Source: Bacillota bacterium
Lineage (GTDB): Bacteria > Bacillota > Clostridia > Oscillospirales > Ruminococcaceae
Length of the DNA: 64,000 nucleotides
Direction of reading: 5' to 3'
Assembly: GCA_023412215.1 (NCBI GenBank)
Contig: JAEYNX010000016.1
Location: forward strand, 60,774-124,773
How positions within the stretch are numbered: the stretch's first letter is position 1; every line of letters begins with the position of its first letter. The notes beneath the pieces were generated by a model. The model worked only from the letters and a program-made list of their open reading frames with translations, was not told the DNA's origin and did not search any database. The position numbers and the translations under genes were made by a program. Shown here one piece after another: positions 53,439-62,098 of this stretch.

Positions 53439-54662
53439 ATGAGACAACTTCGCATAGCACTGATTATCGTTTTCTCTTTTATCGCTTTAGCCATTATTGC
53501 TTTAATGGTATGTTTATCACTGGGCCGCTTCGGTTTTGATTGGGGGTTCAGTTGGGATTACAACTTTGCCACCAATTATAAGCTTGTCAACGACCACAGC
53601 TTTGATGCTGATCAAATTGACGACATCAACATTACATTCACCTATGACGAGATCGTGATTTTAAAGAATTCCTCCGATAAGATCCGGGTAACGGAATATA
53701 TGTCAAGAACCCCGGCGGAGGACGAATTGGCGCAGGTTTCAACCGATAACACCTCGTTTAATATCCATGCCGGCAGAAGAGAGCTGCTTGGATGGTTTAT
53801 GAACCAGAACTCCAAAGTTGAGGTTTACCTGCCCGAAGGCTACGAGGGTTCTCTGGAGATAGAAACAACCAGCGGCAGCGTTGAGGTAAAAGAGAATGTG
53901 GCATTGACGGACGTCGATGTCTCCTCCAGCTCGGGGAGCATTCGTTTTAACGAAATCCTCGCAAAAGAAATCAACCTCAGTTCCACCAGCGGCAGCACCC
54001 GCGGCAGCCTGTTGGAGGCCGAGGGGGACATTACCGTCCAATCATCCTCCGGCAGCATCGGGGTGGATAAAATAACCGGCAGCAGCGCGGGCTTGGATTC
54101 GACCAGCGGCAGTATTCGCGGCAGCGAGGTAATCTGTACGGGTAAGGTGACGATGGAATCTTCTTCGGGCAGCATTAACTATGACGGCGTTTCCGGCAAT
54201 ACTATAGAGCTGAAAAGCACCAGCGGCGGCATCCGCGGCAAGGAGCTGCTTGGCAAAGACGGCATCTCGGTGCGGTGCTCCTCGGGCGGAATAACCTTCG
54301 ATAAAATTGACGGCCGTCATACCATTGAAACCACAAGCGGAACTATACGGGTTGATACCGCAACCGTGGGCGGTGAATACGACTCCTCCTCGGGCAGTAT
54401 CCGAACCGGCTTTGCGTCGGTCGAGAGCGATATTACCATTAAGGCAACCAGCGGCAGCGTATCCCTTGAATTGCCGGCGGAGCAGGCTTTTAATTTTAGC
54501 GCGGAATCCAACTCTGGCTCGGTAAACGCCGATTTTAACCGTGAGGTTCAGTGGAACGAAAAGTCGGACGACGGCGTTGCGGGCAGTGTAGGCAGCGACC
54601 CGAAATACAATATAAACGTTAAAACCTCCTCGGGTGGCATTCGTATCAGCGAGTACCGCTAA
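53439..54662 (+). CDS. DUF4097-family beta-helix surface protein
   Basis: 407 residues: short N-terminal cytoplasmic part, one membrane segment (about 6-28), then an extracytoplasmic beta-solenoid built from repeats alternating SSSGSI- and TSGS(I/T)RG-type turns from about 145 to 400. DUF4097 proteins are envelope-stress-associated putative adhesins; the fold is inferred. Last gene of the operon, followed by a strong terminator. The DNA repeats are diverged, so this is not a recent tandem expansion. Confidence 0.85.
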   Translation: MRQLRIALIIVFSFIALAIIALMVCLSLGRFGFDWGFSWDYNFATNYKLVNDHSFDADQIDDINITFTYDEIVILKNSSDKIRVTEYMSRTPAEDELAQVSTDNTSFNIHAGRRELLGWFMNQNSKVEVYLPEGYEGSLEIETTSGSVEVKENVALTDVDVSSSSGSIRFNEILAKEINLSSTSGSTRGSLLEAEGDITVQSSSGSIGVDKITGSSAGLDSTSGSIRGSEVICTGKVTMESSSGSINYDGVSGNTIELKSTSGGIRGKELLGKDGISVRCSSGGITFDKIDGRHTIETTSGTIRVDTATVGGEYDSSSGSIRTGFASVESDITIKATSGSVSLELPAEQAFNFSAESNSGSVNADFNREVQWNEKSDDGVAGSVGSDPKYNINVKTSSGGIRISEYR

Positions 54663-54668
54663 AAGTGT

Positions 54669-54706
54669 AAGGAGAGACCGCAAAACAAGCGGTCTCTCCT
54701 TTTTTA
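54669..54706 (+). terminator. Terminator of the padR operon
   Basis: AAGGAGAGACCGC/GCGGTCTCTCCTT with a 7-nt loop and T-run. It overlaps the stop of the convergent methyltransferase gene. Confidence 0.9.
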
Positions 54707-55489
54707 TTTTTGAGCGATTAAGATATAGGAAAGCGGTATGCCTTTGTTGTTATAAAAAGCCCCGAAGGCGATATCGTATTCAAACTCCCGAACCTTTTGA
54801 ACGGCCATACCATTTCCGACGATTGCGTTAATAATCTCCCCAAAGGGATGCGAAAAGCTGCAAAAGGTTTTGGATAGGTACGGCACACTCATGTAGCTCA
54901 TGCCGTTATTTTCAATCCAAGGTTCTTTTTTAAAGTAGGTGAACTGGATCTGATTTAAACGGTCATCATCGAAGCAATCGTCTCCGGGCAGCGGCAGCAT
55001 ATTCATAACAGGATGAATCTCGTTAATAAACAGGATACCGCCATCTTTAAGACATTCGAAGACCTTATGAAAAAACGGGTTTAAATCCTCAAACCAGGTC
55101 AACGCACCCGCCGTCACACAGATAAAGTCGAAGCGCTGCTTGTATTGCTCATCGATACTGAGGATATCGCAAGCCTCAAAGGAGCAGTTGATGCCCGCTT
55201 TCTCGGCGGTTTGCCTAGCTTGCTCAAGGATGTTTTCAGCAATATCAAAGCCGACGCCGCACGCTGCCCCGAATTTCATTATCGACATCAGCTCTCTGCC
55301 GTTATTGCAGCAAAACTGTGCAATCGTTTTACCCTTAAAATCAATCTGCCGCAATTCCTTAAGGATATCGCTTGTAAGAAATGGGAAATCTTCATTCAGC
55401 AGCCTTAAATAGTTATCCTCGCCCCAGTTAGGGTAGCGATGCTGAAAGGCTTCTTCCCATGCCGCTTTGTTTTGCTCCCTGTAGTTCAT
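54704..55489 (-). CDS. Class I SAM-dependent methyltransferase
   Basis: 261 residues from ATG 55489 with AGGAGGAAAGG upstream; the longer frame to 55570 runs through the promoter and is rejected. SAM-binding motif I is the variant IAQFCCNNGRELMSI, with CGVGFDIAENILEQA as motif II and FDFICVTAGALTWFED as motif IV. Substrate unknown. Divergent from the gene at 55687, sharing a 197-bp control region. Confidence 0.85.
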   Translation of the reverse strand: MNYREQNKAAWEEAFQHRYPNWGEDNYLRLLNEDFPFLTSDILKELRQIDFKGKTIAQFCCNNGRELMSIMKFGAACGVGFDIAENILEQARQTAEKAGINCSFEACDILSIDEQYKQRFDFICVTAGALTWFEDLNPFFHKVFECLKDGGILFINEIHPVMNMLPLPGDDCFDDDRLNQIQFTYFKKEPWIENNGMSYMSVPYLSKTFCSFSHPFGEIINAIVGNGMAVQKVREFEYDIAFGAFYNNKGIPLSYILIAQK

Positions 55490-55529
55490 GCCTTTCCTCC
55501 TGTTGTCAACAAAACGGTGTATCGCTCCT

Positions 55530-55558
55530 ATAATAACCTTCGAAATTTGTATTGTCAA
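55530..55558 (-). promoter_or_regulatory. Promoter of the methyltransferase gene
   Basis: Minus strand TTGACA (55553-55558), 17 bp, TATTAT (55530-55535). Confidence 0.7.
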
Positions 55559-55608
55559 TATTAAGCGCATTTACCATAACCTTTATTTTTCACTCCTTAA
55601 TATTGACA
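55553..55608. promoter_or_regulatory. Perfect 13-bp inverted repeat holding both -35 boxes
   Basis: TGTCAATATTAAG (55553-55565) and CTTAATATTGACA (55596-55608) are exact inverted copies 30 bp apart, and each contains the -35 of one of the divergent promoters. A shared regulator is likely; none is encoded alongside. Confidence 0.6.
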
Positions 55609-55632
55609 CAAATTGTATTGCGTGCCTATAAT
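55603..55632 (+). promoter_or_regulatory. Promoter of the 55687 gene
   Basis: TTGACA (55603-55608), 18 bp, TATAAT (55627-55632), both perfect hexamers, about 50 bp before the start codon. Confidence 0.75.
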
Positions 55633-55686
55633 ATATTTATGTTTTTTATATTTAGCTGAATGTAATGAGCATATAGGAGAAATAAA

Positions 55687-56370
55687 ATGACAGGGACAGA
55701 AAATAAGTTTAAAGAATTGACTTTAAAGCAAAAGATTCAATATCTTTGGGATTATTACCGCACGCCGGCCATTGTGACCATACTGCTAATTTTTGTGGCT
55801 GTGACGCTGATGAAAACCGTCTCCTTTAACCACGTAGAATACGACGCCTATTGCCTAATATTAAACGACTCGAATAATGAGGACATCGTTAACCGCATTC
55901 AAGAAGGCTTCCCCGCTTTTCTGGGTAATGACGCGTATAAGATCAATATTGACAACGGCTATGTTTTCTCATATCTTGAGGAATACGGATTAAGCTGGCC
56001 GGACCAGAGTGCAGTGGCCAAGATCACATCGCTTGTAGGCACCAACAAAGCGGATATGGCGATTGCAAACTATGAAACCATGCTTTGGGCAGTACACACC
56101 CAGTACATATACCCGCTCGATGATATCCTGCCAAAAGACCTGCTTGAGAAACTAAAGCCTTACTGGGTTTATGCGTATTTTAAAGGGGAAACCGAGAACG
56201 ACGGCAAGATATACGGGCTTGATATCGCCGACACCGAAGTATACAAATGGCACTCGGATAATTATGAAAACGCGGTAGTCTTCATCCCTAATCTGGAGGT
56301 GGAGCCAAACGGGAAGGCTTCACACGAGACTGCCATCCAATTTATAAAATATCTCTATAACATAAAATAA
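55687..56370 (+). CDS. Membrane-anchored protein of unknown function
   Basis: 227 residues: cytoplasmic N-terminus LTLKQKIQYLWDYYRTPA, one membrane segment (about 33-52), then an extracytoplasmic domain. The N-terminal pattern recurs in clostridial membrane-anchored proteins linked to solute-binding folds, and LYPLDD/LPKDLLE-like segments of the outer domain (YIYPLDDILPKDLLEKL) fit a degenerate extracellular solute-binding domain; this is inference only. It is driven by a near-consensus promoter. Confidence 0.65.
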   Translation: MTGTENKFKELTLKQKIQYLWDYYRTPAIVTILLIFVAVTLMKTVSFNHVEYDAYCLILNDSNNEDIVNRIQEGFPAFLGNDAYKINIDNGYVFSYLEEYGLSWPDQSAVAKITSLVGTNKADMAIANYETMLWAVHTQYIYPLDDILPKDLLEKLKPYWVYAYFKGETENDGKIYGLDIADTEVYKWHSDNYENAVVFIPNLEVEPNGKASHETAIQFIKYLYNIK

Positions 56371-56384
56371 TGTGGTTACAAGAT

Positions 56385-56921
56385 CTAATAGATAGACAGC
56401 CCCATCATCACGGCATCGTAAAATTGCCCGCCTATGTACAGGTCTCTGGTGAGGACCCCTTCTTCCTGAAAGCCGTATTTCTTATACAAACGAATCGCCG
56501 CTTCATTGTCAATGCGAGTAATTAGGTTAATCTTTTTGATATCCCGCGCTGCCTTGGCCCATTCTATAAGCTCCTGCATAAGGAGGTTACCAATACCCAG
56601 GCCCCAATACTGCTTTCTAACGGAGATACCTAACTCCCCTGCGTGTCTCTTTCGGATTCTGCTGCCGCCTTTAAAGGTGACAAAGCCTGCGATTTCTTCG
56701 TTCACAACGGCAATAAAGATAACGGAATTATCCTTGTTGTTTTCAGACCGGATCGTTTCCCGCTCCGTTTCGGCGGTTATTTCGATCTCGTTTTCGCCGA
56801 AGGACAGAAAATCGGTCTCCTTACAGATACATTGTTTAAAGTCCGCCATCCGCTGTGCATCTTCTTCGGTCGCTTTTCTAAAAAGGAGCTCTTCGCCACC
56901 TTTTAATAATACCTTTTTCAT
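56385..56921 (-). CDS. GNAT-family N-acetyltransferase
   Basis: 178 residues from ATG 56921 (a longer reading to 56969 is possible; ribosome sites are weak for both). Motif A: LGISVRKQYWGLGIGNLLMQ; motif B: NEAAIRLYKKYGFQEEGV. Resembles spermidine or ribosomal-protein acetyltransferases, with acceptor unknown. Unlike the remnant at 44298 it is complete. Confidence 0.88.
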   Translation of the reverse strand: MKKVLLKGGEELLFRKATEEDAQRMADFKQCICKETDFLSFGENEIEITAETERETIRSENNKDNSVIFIAVVNEEIAGFVTFKGGSRIRKRHAGELGISVRKQYWGLGIGNLLMQELIEWAKAARDIKKINLITRIDNEAAIRLYKKYGFQEEGVLTRDLYIGGQFYDAVMMGLSIY

Positions 56922-56997
56922 GGGTATACACTCATTTCCAAATCCGTTTTTTACAAAAAAGCTCGACACTTACAGAATGAATAGCATCGGCATGAAA

Positions 56998-57888
56998 TTA
57001 CCGCTTCCAGATCACAGAGGGGTCGATATGCCTGATATCCGGCGAACAGGTGCGCGCCATTGTACCGCACAGTTCTTCCGTCAGCTCTTCAATTTTCTTC
57101 TGTACACCGATTGCGCCTTCATCGGTAAGCGGGTTCATCAGTGCGCGGCCTACGGAAACCGCGGTTGCACCGAGGGCCAGCGCCTTAAATGCGTCGATGC
57201 CGCTTAAAACGCCGCAGTCTACGAAAATCGGTATGCTGTGATCGATCATCTTAACAATCTTAGGCAGGATCATCAGCGGGGGCACCGCAAATCTTTGTAT
57301 CCCGTGATGATGGGAAACCACAATGCCCTTGGCCCCAACCTCCAAGCATTTATAGGCATCCTGCTCGCTGAGTACCCCTTTGATGATAAAAGGCAGGTTT
57401 GTCGCCTCAACAAAGCTTTTGATTTCATCCAGCGTTTTGCAGGACATCGGAAGGCCTAAGACATTGTCATACTGGCCCTTATTGTTAAACGAATGGTCAA
57501 TGTCCATGCCTACGGCCAAGGCTCCGCATTTCTCCGCATGCGCAATCTTCTTAAAAATAACGCTATTGTCCGCGTGGGGCTTGATGATTTTGATGATTTT
57601 AGCGCCCGTTGCCGTGATGGCCTCAAGCTCAATCTCTTCCCCCATGCCTGTCCACATAACAGCGTTGGCGGCCTTTACACCCTTTGCCATCTCCACTGCC
57701 CCGTCCGGGCGGCAGTTCTCCAGATGGGAGAGCGCCGCTGTCATAATAGGGGTGGAGAAATGCCCGCCGTAAAGCTCAAGCTGCGTGGAGGGAATTACCG
57801 AATCAATTTGCCGCGTTTCAATTAACAGGGATTCAAAGTATTCACGGGTGATCTCGTTGGAGTCACCCGGTTTATTATTCTGTGCCAT
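56998..57888 (-). CDS. FMN-dependent alpha-hydroxy-acid oxidase/dehydrogenase family protein
   Basis: 296 residues from ATG 57888. TIM barrel with FMN site KGVLSEQDAYKCLEVGAKGIVVSHHHG (the usual catalytic His of SNHGGRQ-type becomes SHHHG) and phosphate site DCGVLSGIDAFKALALGATAVSVGRAL. Shorter than lactate oxidases (about 370), and the variant active-site motif argues for another alpha-hydroxy substrate or an IDI-2-like activity. Confidence 0.8.
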   Translation of the reverse strand: MAQNNKPGDSNEITREYFESLLIETRQIDSVIPSTQLELYGGHFSTPIMTAALSHLENCRPDGAVEMAKGVKAANAVMWTGMGEEIELEAITATGAKIIKIIKPHADNSVIFKKIAHAEKCGALAVGMDIDHSFNNKGQYDNVLGLPMSCKTLDEIKSFVEATNLPFIIKGVLSEQDAYKCLEVGAKGIVVSHHHGIQRFAVPPLMILPKIVKMIDHSIPIFVDCGVLSGIDAFKALALGATAVSVGRALMNPLTDEGAIGVQKKIEELTEELCGTMARTCSPDIRHIDPSVIWKR

Positions 57889-58012
57889 TTTATTCTTCAA
57901 CCTTTCATATGTTATTTTTATTGTATATATAATTCTATAGAAGCTATCTGTTTCAGGCTGTTTTGGATGCGCCGGTTGAAGTCGGATAGTTAAGATACAA
58001 GCCAATGAGTCC

Positions 58013-58954
58013 TTACCATACTAATTGTTTAGGCACAACTTCCTGCTCGTAAAAGTGCTCCAGCCGCTGTACGGTTTTTGCATGCATGGGGTATTGCAAG
58101 GCCTCGATATTTGCAGTCAGCTGGCTTAGAGTTGAAGCGCCCGGGATAACCGTAGAAACCTCGCCATAGGCCAGACAGTACTGCAGGGCAAATTGGGCCA
58201 ACGATTGCCCCTCTGCAGGCAGGCCGCGTAGCCGGTCTACCAGATCGGCACGGGCAATGATATCCTCTTTCGTCCACCGTGAACGAATGCCCGTGAAGGT
58301 AGAATCCTGATGATACCTGCCCGATAACCAACCGGAATCGAGGGGAATCTTTGCGATAATCCTAACCCCTTTTTCCCTTGCTAAATTAAAGGCAAAACGT
58401 ACATCCTGATGCAGGATGTTGAAAAAGGCTTCAATCACTTTGCCCTGAGTATGGCTCAGGAAGGTCTCCATATCCTCTTTCGTGTCGAGGGATGCCCCGT
58501 AAGCCAAGATTTTTCCTTCCTTTTTCAGCTGCTCTAAAACATCATAATGTGCGTTACCGTCCGCCTTTAGTAACTCCGCAGGCGGATTATGTAAAAGCAC
58601 GGAATCGAGATAATCGGTTTGGAGCCGCCTCAAGCTGCCTTCAATGGATTCTCTTAAAACCTTGTCGCTAAAATCGGTATGGCCATCGCTGCGATGACCG
58701 AATTTCGTATTGATGACCAGCGTTTCTCTTTTCGCTGCCTTCAAGGCCTTACCGAGCAGCTCCTCGCTGCTTCCAAGGCCATAATTGGGCGATGTATCAA
58801 AGAAATTGACGCCCTCATCAATGGCCTTGTAAACCAGACCGATAGCCTCTTTTTCCGTCATGCCGCTCCAATCGATGTCGTTGCCAAGCTGCCAAGCGCC
58901 AAAGCCAATCGCTGATACTTTGGGGCTGCCTTCTGCATATGGTCTGTATTCCAT
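58013..58954 (-). CDS. Aldo/keto reductase
   Basis: 313 residues without Fe-S extension. AKR motifs: FFDTSPNYGLGSSEELLGKAL (Asp and Tyr), TKFGH with the catalytic Lys, DSVLLHNP with the His, and a NADPH pocket near the C-terminus (VIPGASTLSQLTANIEA). Probably reduces aldehydes or sugars; substrate unknown. 7 bp before the FMN-enzyme stretch but separated from its start by 125 bp. Confidence 0.9.
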   Translation of the reverse strand: MEYRPYAEGSPKVSAIGFGAWQLGNDIDWSGMTEKEAIGLVYKAIDEGVNFFDTSPNYGLGSSEELLGKALKAAKRETLVINTKFGHRSDGHTDFSDKVLRESIEGSLRRLQTDYLDSVLLHNPPAELLKADGNAHYDVLEQLKKEGKILAYGASLDTKEDMETFLSHTQGKVIEAFFNILHQDVRFAFNLAREKGVRIIAKIPLDSGWLSGRYHQDSTFTGIRSRWTKEDIIARADLVDRLRGLPAEGQSLAQFALQYCLAYGEVSTVIPGASTLSQLTANIEALQYPMHAKTVQRLEHFYEQEVVPKQLVW

Positions 58955-59072
58955 CTAAACGCCTTCTTCCGCCTTTTCCATTTTTTAATCCATTATTTTA
59001 TTTAATATTAAAGGATGTAATGCTGTTTTGCAAGCGGTATTGCTGAATATCTAATAAGGGTTTCTTCACTGC

Positions 59073-59444
59073 TTATTTCCGCCAAAAAGTTTTGCATTCC
59101 GCCTTATCTAATAGATTAAACTCGATCATTTTCTCTAGTAGTGAAAATTGAACCGGGCTATCCCATGGGATGCGTACCAGCTCATTGGTGTAATCATAGC
59201 CGGCTTGCACAATATCCTTGGAAAATTGAGTAATCCCCGCCCTTTCGGGGGCAACCGCCAAATGCTTTTTGGCTACGCTAAAGCCGATAATAAAGGTTCC
59301 GTGATCGGTAAACATAGGCTGATTCCATGCAATTTTAGGCACTAAATTGGGGAATTTCTCGATTACCCAACTAAGAATCTCTTCTGTCCGGGCCCGATGC
59401 TGCGGGTTATCAATACGCTCCAAATACTCTGCAAAAACCTCCAC
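59073..59444 (-). CDS. DUF1801 / YdhG-type iron-chaperone-like protein
   Basis: 123 residues: EVFAEYLERIDNPQHRARTEEILSWV and PKIAWNQPMFTDHGTFIIGFSVAKKHL are the DUF1801 (YdhG, Fra-like) signature. Bacillus Fra is a frataxin-like iron carrier. A second DUF1801 member lies 229 bp upstream. Confidence 0.85.
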   Translation of the reverse strand: MEVFAEYLERIDNPQHRARTEEILSWVIEKFPNLVPKIAWNQPMFTDHGTFIIGFSVAKKHLAVAPERAGITQFSKDIVQAGYDYTNELVRIPWDSPVQFSLLEKMIEFNLLDKAECKTFWRK

Positions 59445-59533
59445 GTTGTTTCCCCCTTAAAGCTGCTACCGGGTTACAGTTCTTTTTGATGCTTTTAGAA
59501 CAGAAGGATAAATTTAGTCCCGTACCAAGCACC

Positions 59534-59566
59534 AAAAAGGCCAAAAAATTCGCAAAGGCCTTTTGC
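59534..59566 (-). terminator. Terminator-like hairpin after the 59673 gene
   Basis: AAAAGGCC/GGCCTTTT with a 14-nt loop and T-rich flank, about 110 bp after the stop on the minus strand. Confidence 0.5.
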
Positions 59567-59672
59567 CTTATTATAAATGAAAAACGTCAAAATGTTAAGT
59601 AGAAAGCGGCACATAAGCCTGTGAGCTTTGAGAAATTTGGAATACTGGAAGCCGGTACGAGGGCGGAAAAAC

Positions 59673-60083
59673 TCATTCTTCGGGGGAAGACTTGCGGCTG
59701 GACATATTTAACGCGACGGCGGCGCGGATTAACTCCTTGAGCGCCTCCTCGTTTACCTCGTTGCCCTCGTGAAAATCAATGGCTCTTCTGGCGTTCCCGT
59801 CCAGACTGGAGTTAAAAATATGCAAGGGGTCTTGCAGGGATGCGCCCTTGGCAAAGGTTATCTTCACAGCATTCTTATAAGTCTCTCCGGTACAAATCAT
59901 CCCGCCGTGAGACCATACAGGGGTGCCTCTCCACTTCCACTCCTCGATTACCTCCGGGTCGGTCTGCCTGATTAGGCCCCGTATCTTTGAGAGTACCCGG
60001 CCCCGCCAGTCGCCCAGCTCCTTGATTCGCTCGTCGATTAGTTGGGACGGAGATTTTGTGTCTTTAGCAGACTGTTCATCCAT
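59673..60083 (-). CDS. DUF1801-domain protein
   Basis: 136 residues from ATG 60083 with GGAGGG 9 nt upstream; the longer frame to 60140 is not supported. DUF1801 core with EEWKWRGTPVWSHGGMICTGETYKN and VKITFAKGASL, ending with a helical tail. Paralogous to the gene at 59073 but in the longer subgroup. Function unknown. Confidence 0.85.
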   Translation of the reverse strand: MDEQSAKDTKSPSQLIDERIKELGDWRGRVLSKIRGLIRQTDPEVIEEWKWRGTPVWSHGGMICTGETYKNAVKITFAKGASLQDPLHIFNSSLDGNARRAIDFHEGNEVNEEALKELIRAAVALNMSSRKSSPEE

Positions 60084-60217
60084 AGCAATAAACCCTCCTT
60101 TTATAAAGACAATAATCTTAGTATCCCTAGAATGCCGCATAATTTACTGTCACTGCAGCAATTTCTCAAAAACTGCGCCTGATTTTGGCGCCAAAAGGAG
60201 AACTCGTTTTAAAGAAT

Positions 60218-60246
60218 TCCGGTCTCAGACAAGTACTGAGACCGGA
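60218..60246. terminator. Perfect hairpin TCCGGTCTCAG/CTGAGACCGGA
   Basis: An 11-bp stem around a 7-nt loop, in a gene-free gap. It is followed on the plus strand by a short T-rich stretch. Perhaps the terminator of a lost gene. Confidence 0.5.
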
Positions 60247-60473
60247 TACTTTTATCAAGCCGGTATTAACGTGAGGACGCCAATACTACATCGATCATCT
60301 TCGGTTCGATGCCGAGGAGCGGCAACTCACTTGAACAACCGGGGAGAGAATATTCCCCATATGGCCTGCCTTGCTCAACGAGCAGCTTGCCGACTGCATG
60401 ATTAAGCAGGTATCCATAACCTTGGTAGTTTCATGGATATATTTACTGCGAAATTTCAGTCTGGCGCGACATC
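60247..60473. other. Gene-free stretch, possible eroded coding sequence
   Basis: Open segments in changing plus-strand frames (IDHLRFDAEERQL, LLNEQLADCMIKQVSI, FMDIFTAKFQSGA) are broken by stops and look like a decayed gene with frameshifts. The last pieces faintly recall the C-terminus of large serine recombinases, which I cannot confirm. No intact ORF, no RNA gene. Confidence 0.3.
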
Positions 60474-61244
60474 TTATTTCCACTCGATTGGCTGATTATC
60501 ATCAAATAAAGACGGATTTTCCTTCAACAACCCCACGACCCAATCTGCCATTGGCCTCACCTCGACTACATAGGAAGCCGCATCTCCGATTTTCACTTCC
60601 CTTGCAATCCCCTTATGTATCATTGGGATAAGCAGCTTATCATAATTCTTTGATACATCTCCGCGTGTAGAACAATGGCCATAAAAATCAATTTCGCGGA
60701 TATCTCCATCGTCGAGTAACAACTTGATTTTCCTTGATTGCGGGTTGATACGGTCCGGTACATTCAGCCACTCCTCAATACTGTGAATGAATGTATTGGT
60801 TTTAAGCGTGGCGCCTAAAAATAACAATTGTGCTTCTTCATCGTACAGTCCGCCGAAACAACCGTTTCGCGGGCAGGGTGTATGAACATCGCTGTCGCGC
60901 AGAACATAGGCCTGCGCTCTGTTGCCCATGGCTGTCACCGAATGGGTAGGGTGCATCGAGCGAATGGCTCCTGCCCTTTTCATAAAAAGATTGGGCAGTA
61001 TTCCAATACAAGAAGATTCTGTCTTAGGGTTATAGATACCGTCTCGTAAATTTTCATCAGACCATGAGTGGGTTGGAAATAACAATAGCCCCTCTTTCAT
61101 GTAGTCGATAAAAGCATCCAAAACCGTATCCCCTCCGCCCTCTACCGCTCCAACCGCTTTCATAGAAGAATGGATGAGCAAGGTTCCCTTTTTTCTGATT
61201 CCCGCTTGTTCGATATCCTTCATTAAAGAGTTTTTCGTATGCAT
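60474..61244 (-). CDS. AAC(3)-family aminoglycoside N-acetyltransferase-like protein
   Basis: 256 residues of the antibiotic_NAT/YokD family: GTLLIHSSMKAVGAVEGG, IGILPNLFMKRAGAIRSMHPTHSVTAMG (with the conserved His-Ser) and FLGATLKTNTFIHSIEEW. Acetyl-CoA is the donor. Many chromosomal members do not confer resistance, so the substrate is open. Confidence 0.87.
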   Translation of the reverse strand: MHTKNSLMKDIEQAGIRKKGTLLIHSSMKAVGAVEGGGDTVLDAFIDYMKEGLLLFPTHSWSDENLRDGIYNPKTESSCIGILPNLFMKRAGAIRSMHPTHSVTAMGNRAQAYVLRDSDVHTPCPRNGCFGGLYDEEAQLLFLGATLKTNTFIHSIEEWLNVPDRINPQSRKIKLLLDDGDIREIDFYGHCSTRGDVSKNYDKLLIPMIHKGIAREVKIGDAASYVVEVRPMADWVVGLLKENPSLFDDNQPIEWK

Positions 61245-61486
61245 TTGCTCCTTCTCCTTCCGGAATTTAATCCTTTATAGTTCTATTCAAATGCCAGTTA
61301 GAGACAACTTGTCTTTAGTACCTTGAGTATGTAAAAAAAGATTTTGTACCTCTCCGGTATCTATTGGGTGGGTAGACATTGGGGCCTAGCAGCAGGCGCC
61401 TTACTGAAAAATCTCTTCTAAGGTTCGGGTATGATTCGATAAGTGAACCAACACACCTCCGCGATTTCTATTTTAGTAAGGATTTT

Positions 61487-62098
61487 TTACTTTACAGATA
61501 CATATTCATTTCCCTCTAAATAAAATCTCCAGGGATAGTCCTTTGCTTCCTCCGCATAGTCAACTCCTACACGTTTTGTTGTTACTATATTTAAATTCTC
61601 ATCTTTGCCTTCCTCAACATATACCTCATTCCCACACAAATCCGTTCCGTTGAAGCTCCTGTCTATTGATAAGGCACAACATAATTTCCCCGGCCCGTTG
61701 GTGAGACCTCTGTGTTGGCTTTTTGTCAGCTGTTCGTATGGCTTTCCAAATCTCCTTTGCGCCATCCATTCAGTTTCTTCCAGCGGCTCAGCAGCCCTTA
61801 TTAAAACCGCCTGGGGCTTCCCTTTTTCATTAGTTACTATGTTAAAACAGCAGTACATGCCATAGATCATAAATACATAAGAAAATCCAGGGCACCCATA
61901 CATAACCTCCACTCTAGAGGTCCTTTTGCCGCCATAAGAATGCGCAGCCTTATCTTCAATGCCCATATACGCTTCTGCTTCGACAATCTTAGCTGAAACT
62001 CTTTGCCCGCCTATTTCATGTACAAGTACCTTGCCCAGAAGCTCTTTGGCAACTAAAATAGAGTCCCGGTTATAGAATTCCCTATCAAGTCTTTTCAT
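61487..62098 (-). CDS. 3-methyladenine DNA glycosylase (AAG/MPG type)
   Basis: 203 residues from ATG 62098 with AAAGGAGG upstream. Excises alkylated purines. Family motifs: LVHEIGGQRVSAKIVEAEAYMG (catalytic Glu), CPGFSYVFMIYGMYCCFNIVT and GPGKLCCALSID. Monocistronic. Confidence 0.94.
   Translation of the reverse strand: MKRLDREFYNRDSILVAKELLGKVLVHEIGGQRVSAKIVEAEAYMGIEDKAAHSYGGKRTSRVEVMYGCPGFSYVFMIYGMYCCFNIVTNEKGKPQAVLIRAAEPLEETEWMAQRRFGKPYEQLTKSQHRGLTNGPGKLCCALSIDRSFNGTDLCGNEVYVEEGKDENLNIVTTKRVGVDYAEEAKDYPWRFYLEGNEYVSVK

Noticed and set aside
53840..54480. Repeated GGCAGC-type motifs that could suggest a tandem DNA repeat or CRISPR
   Set aside because: They follow codon periodicity of the DUF4097 beta-solenoid; unit lengths vary and there are no spacers.
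55490..55570. N-terminal extension of the methyltransferase
   Set aside because: It would be translated from within the promoter region; AGGAGG sits directly before the ATG at 55489.
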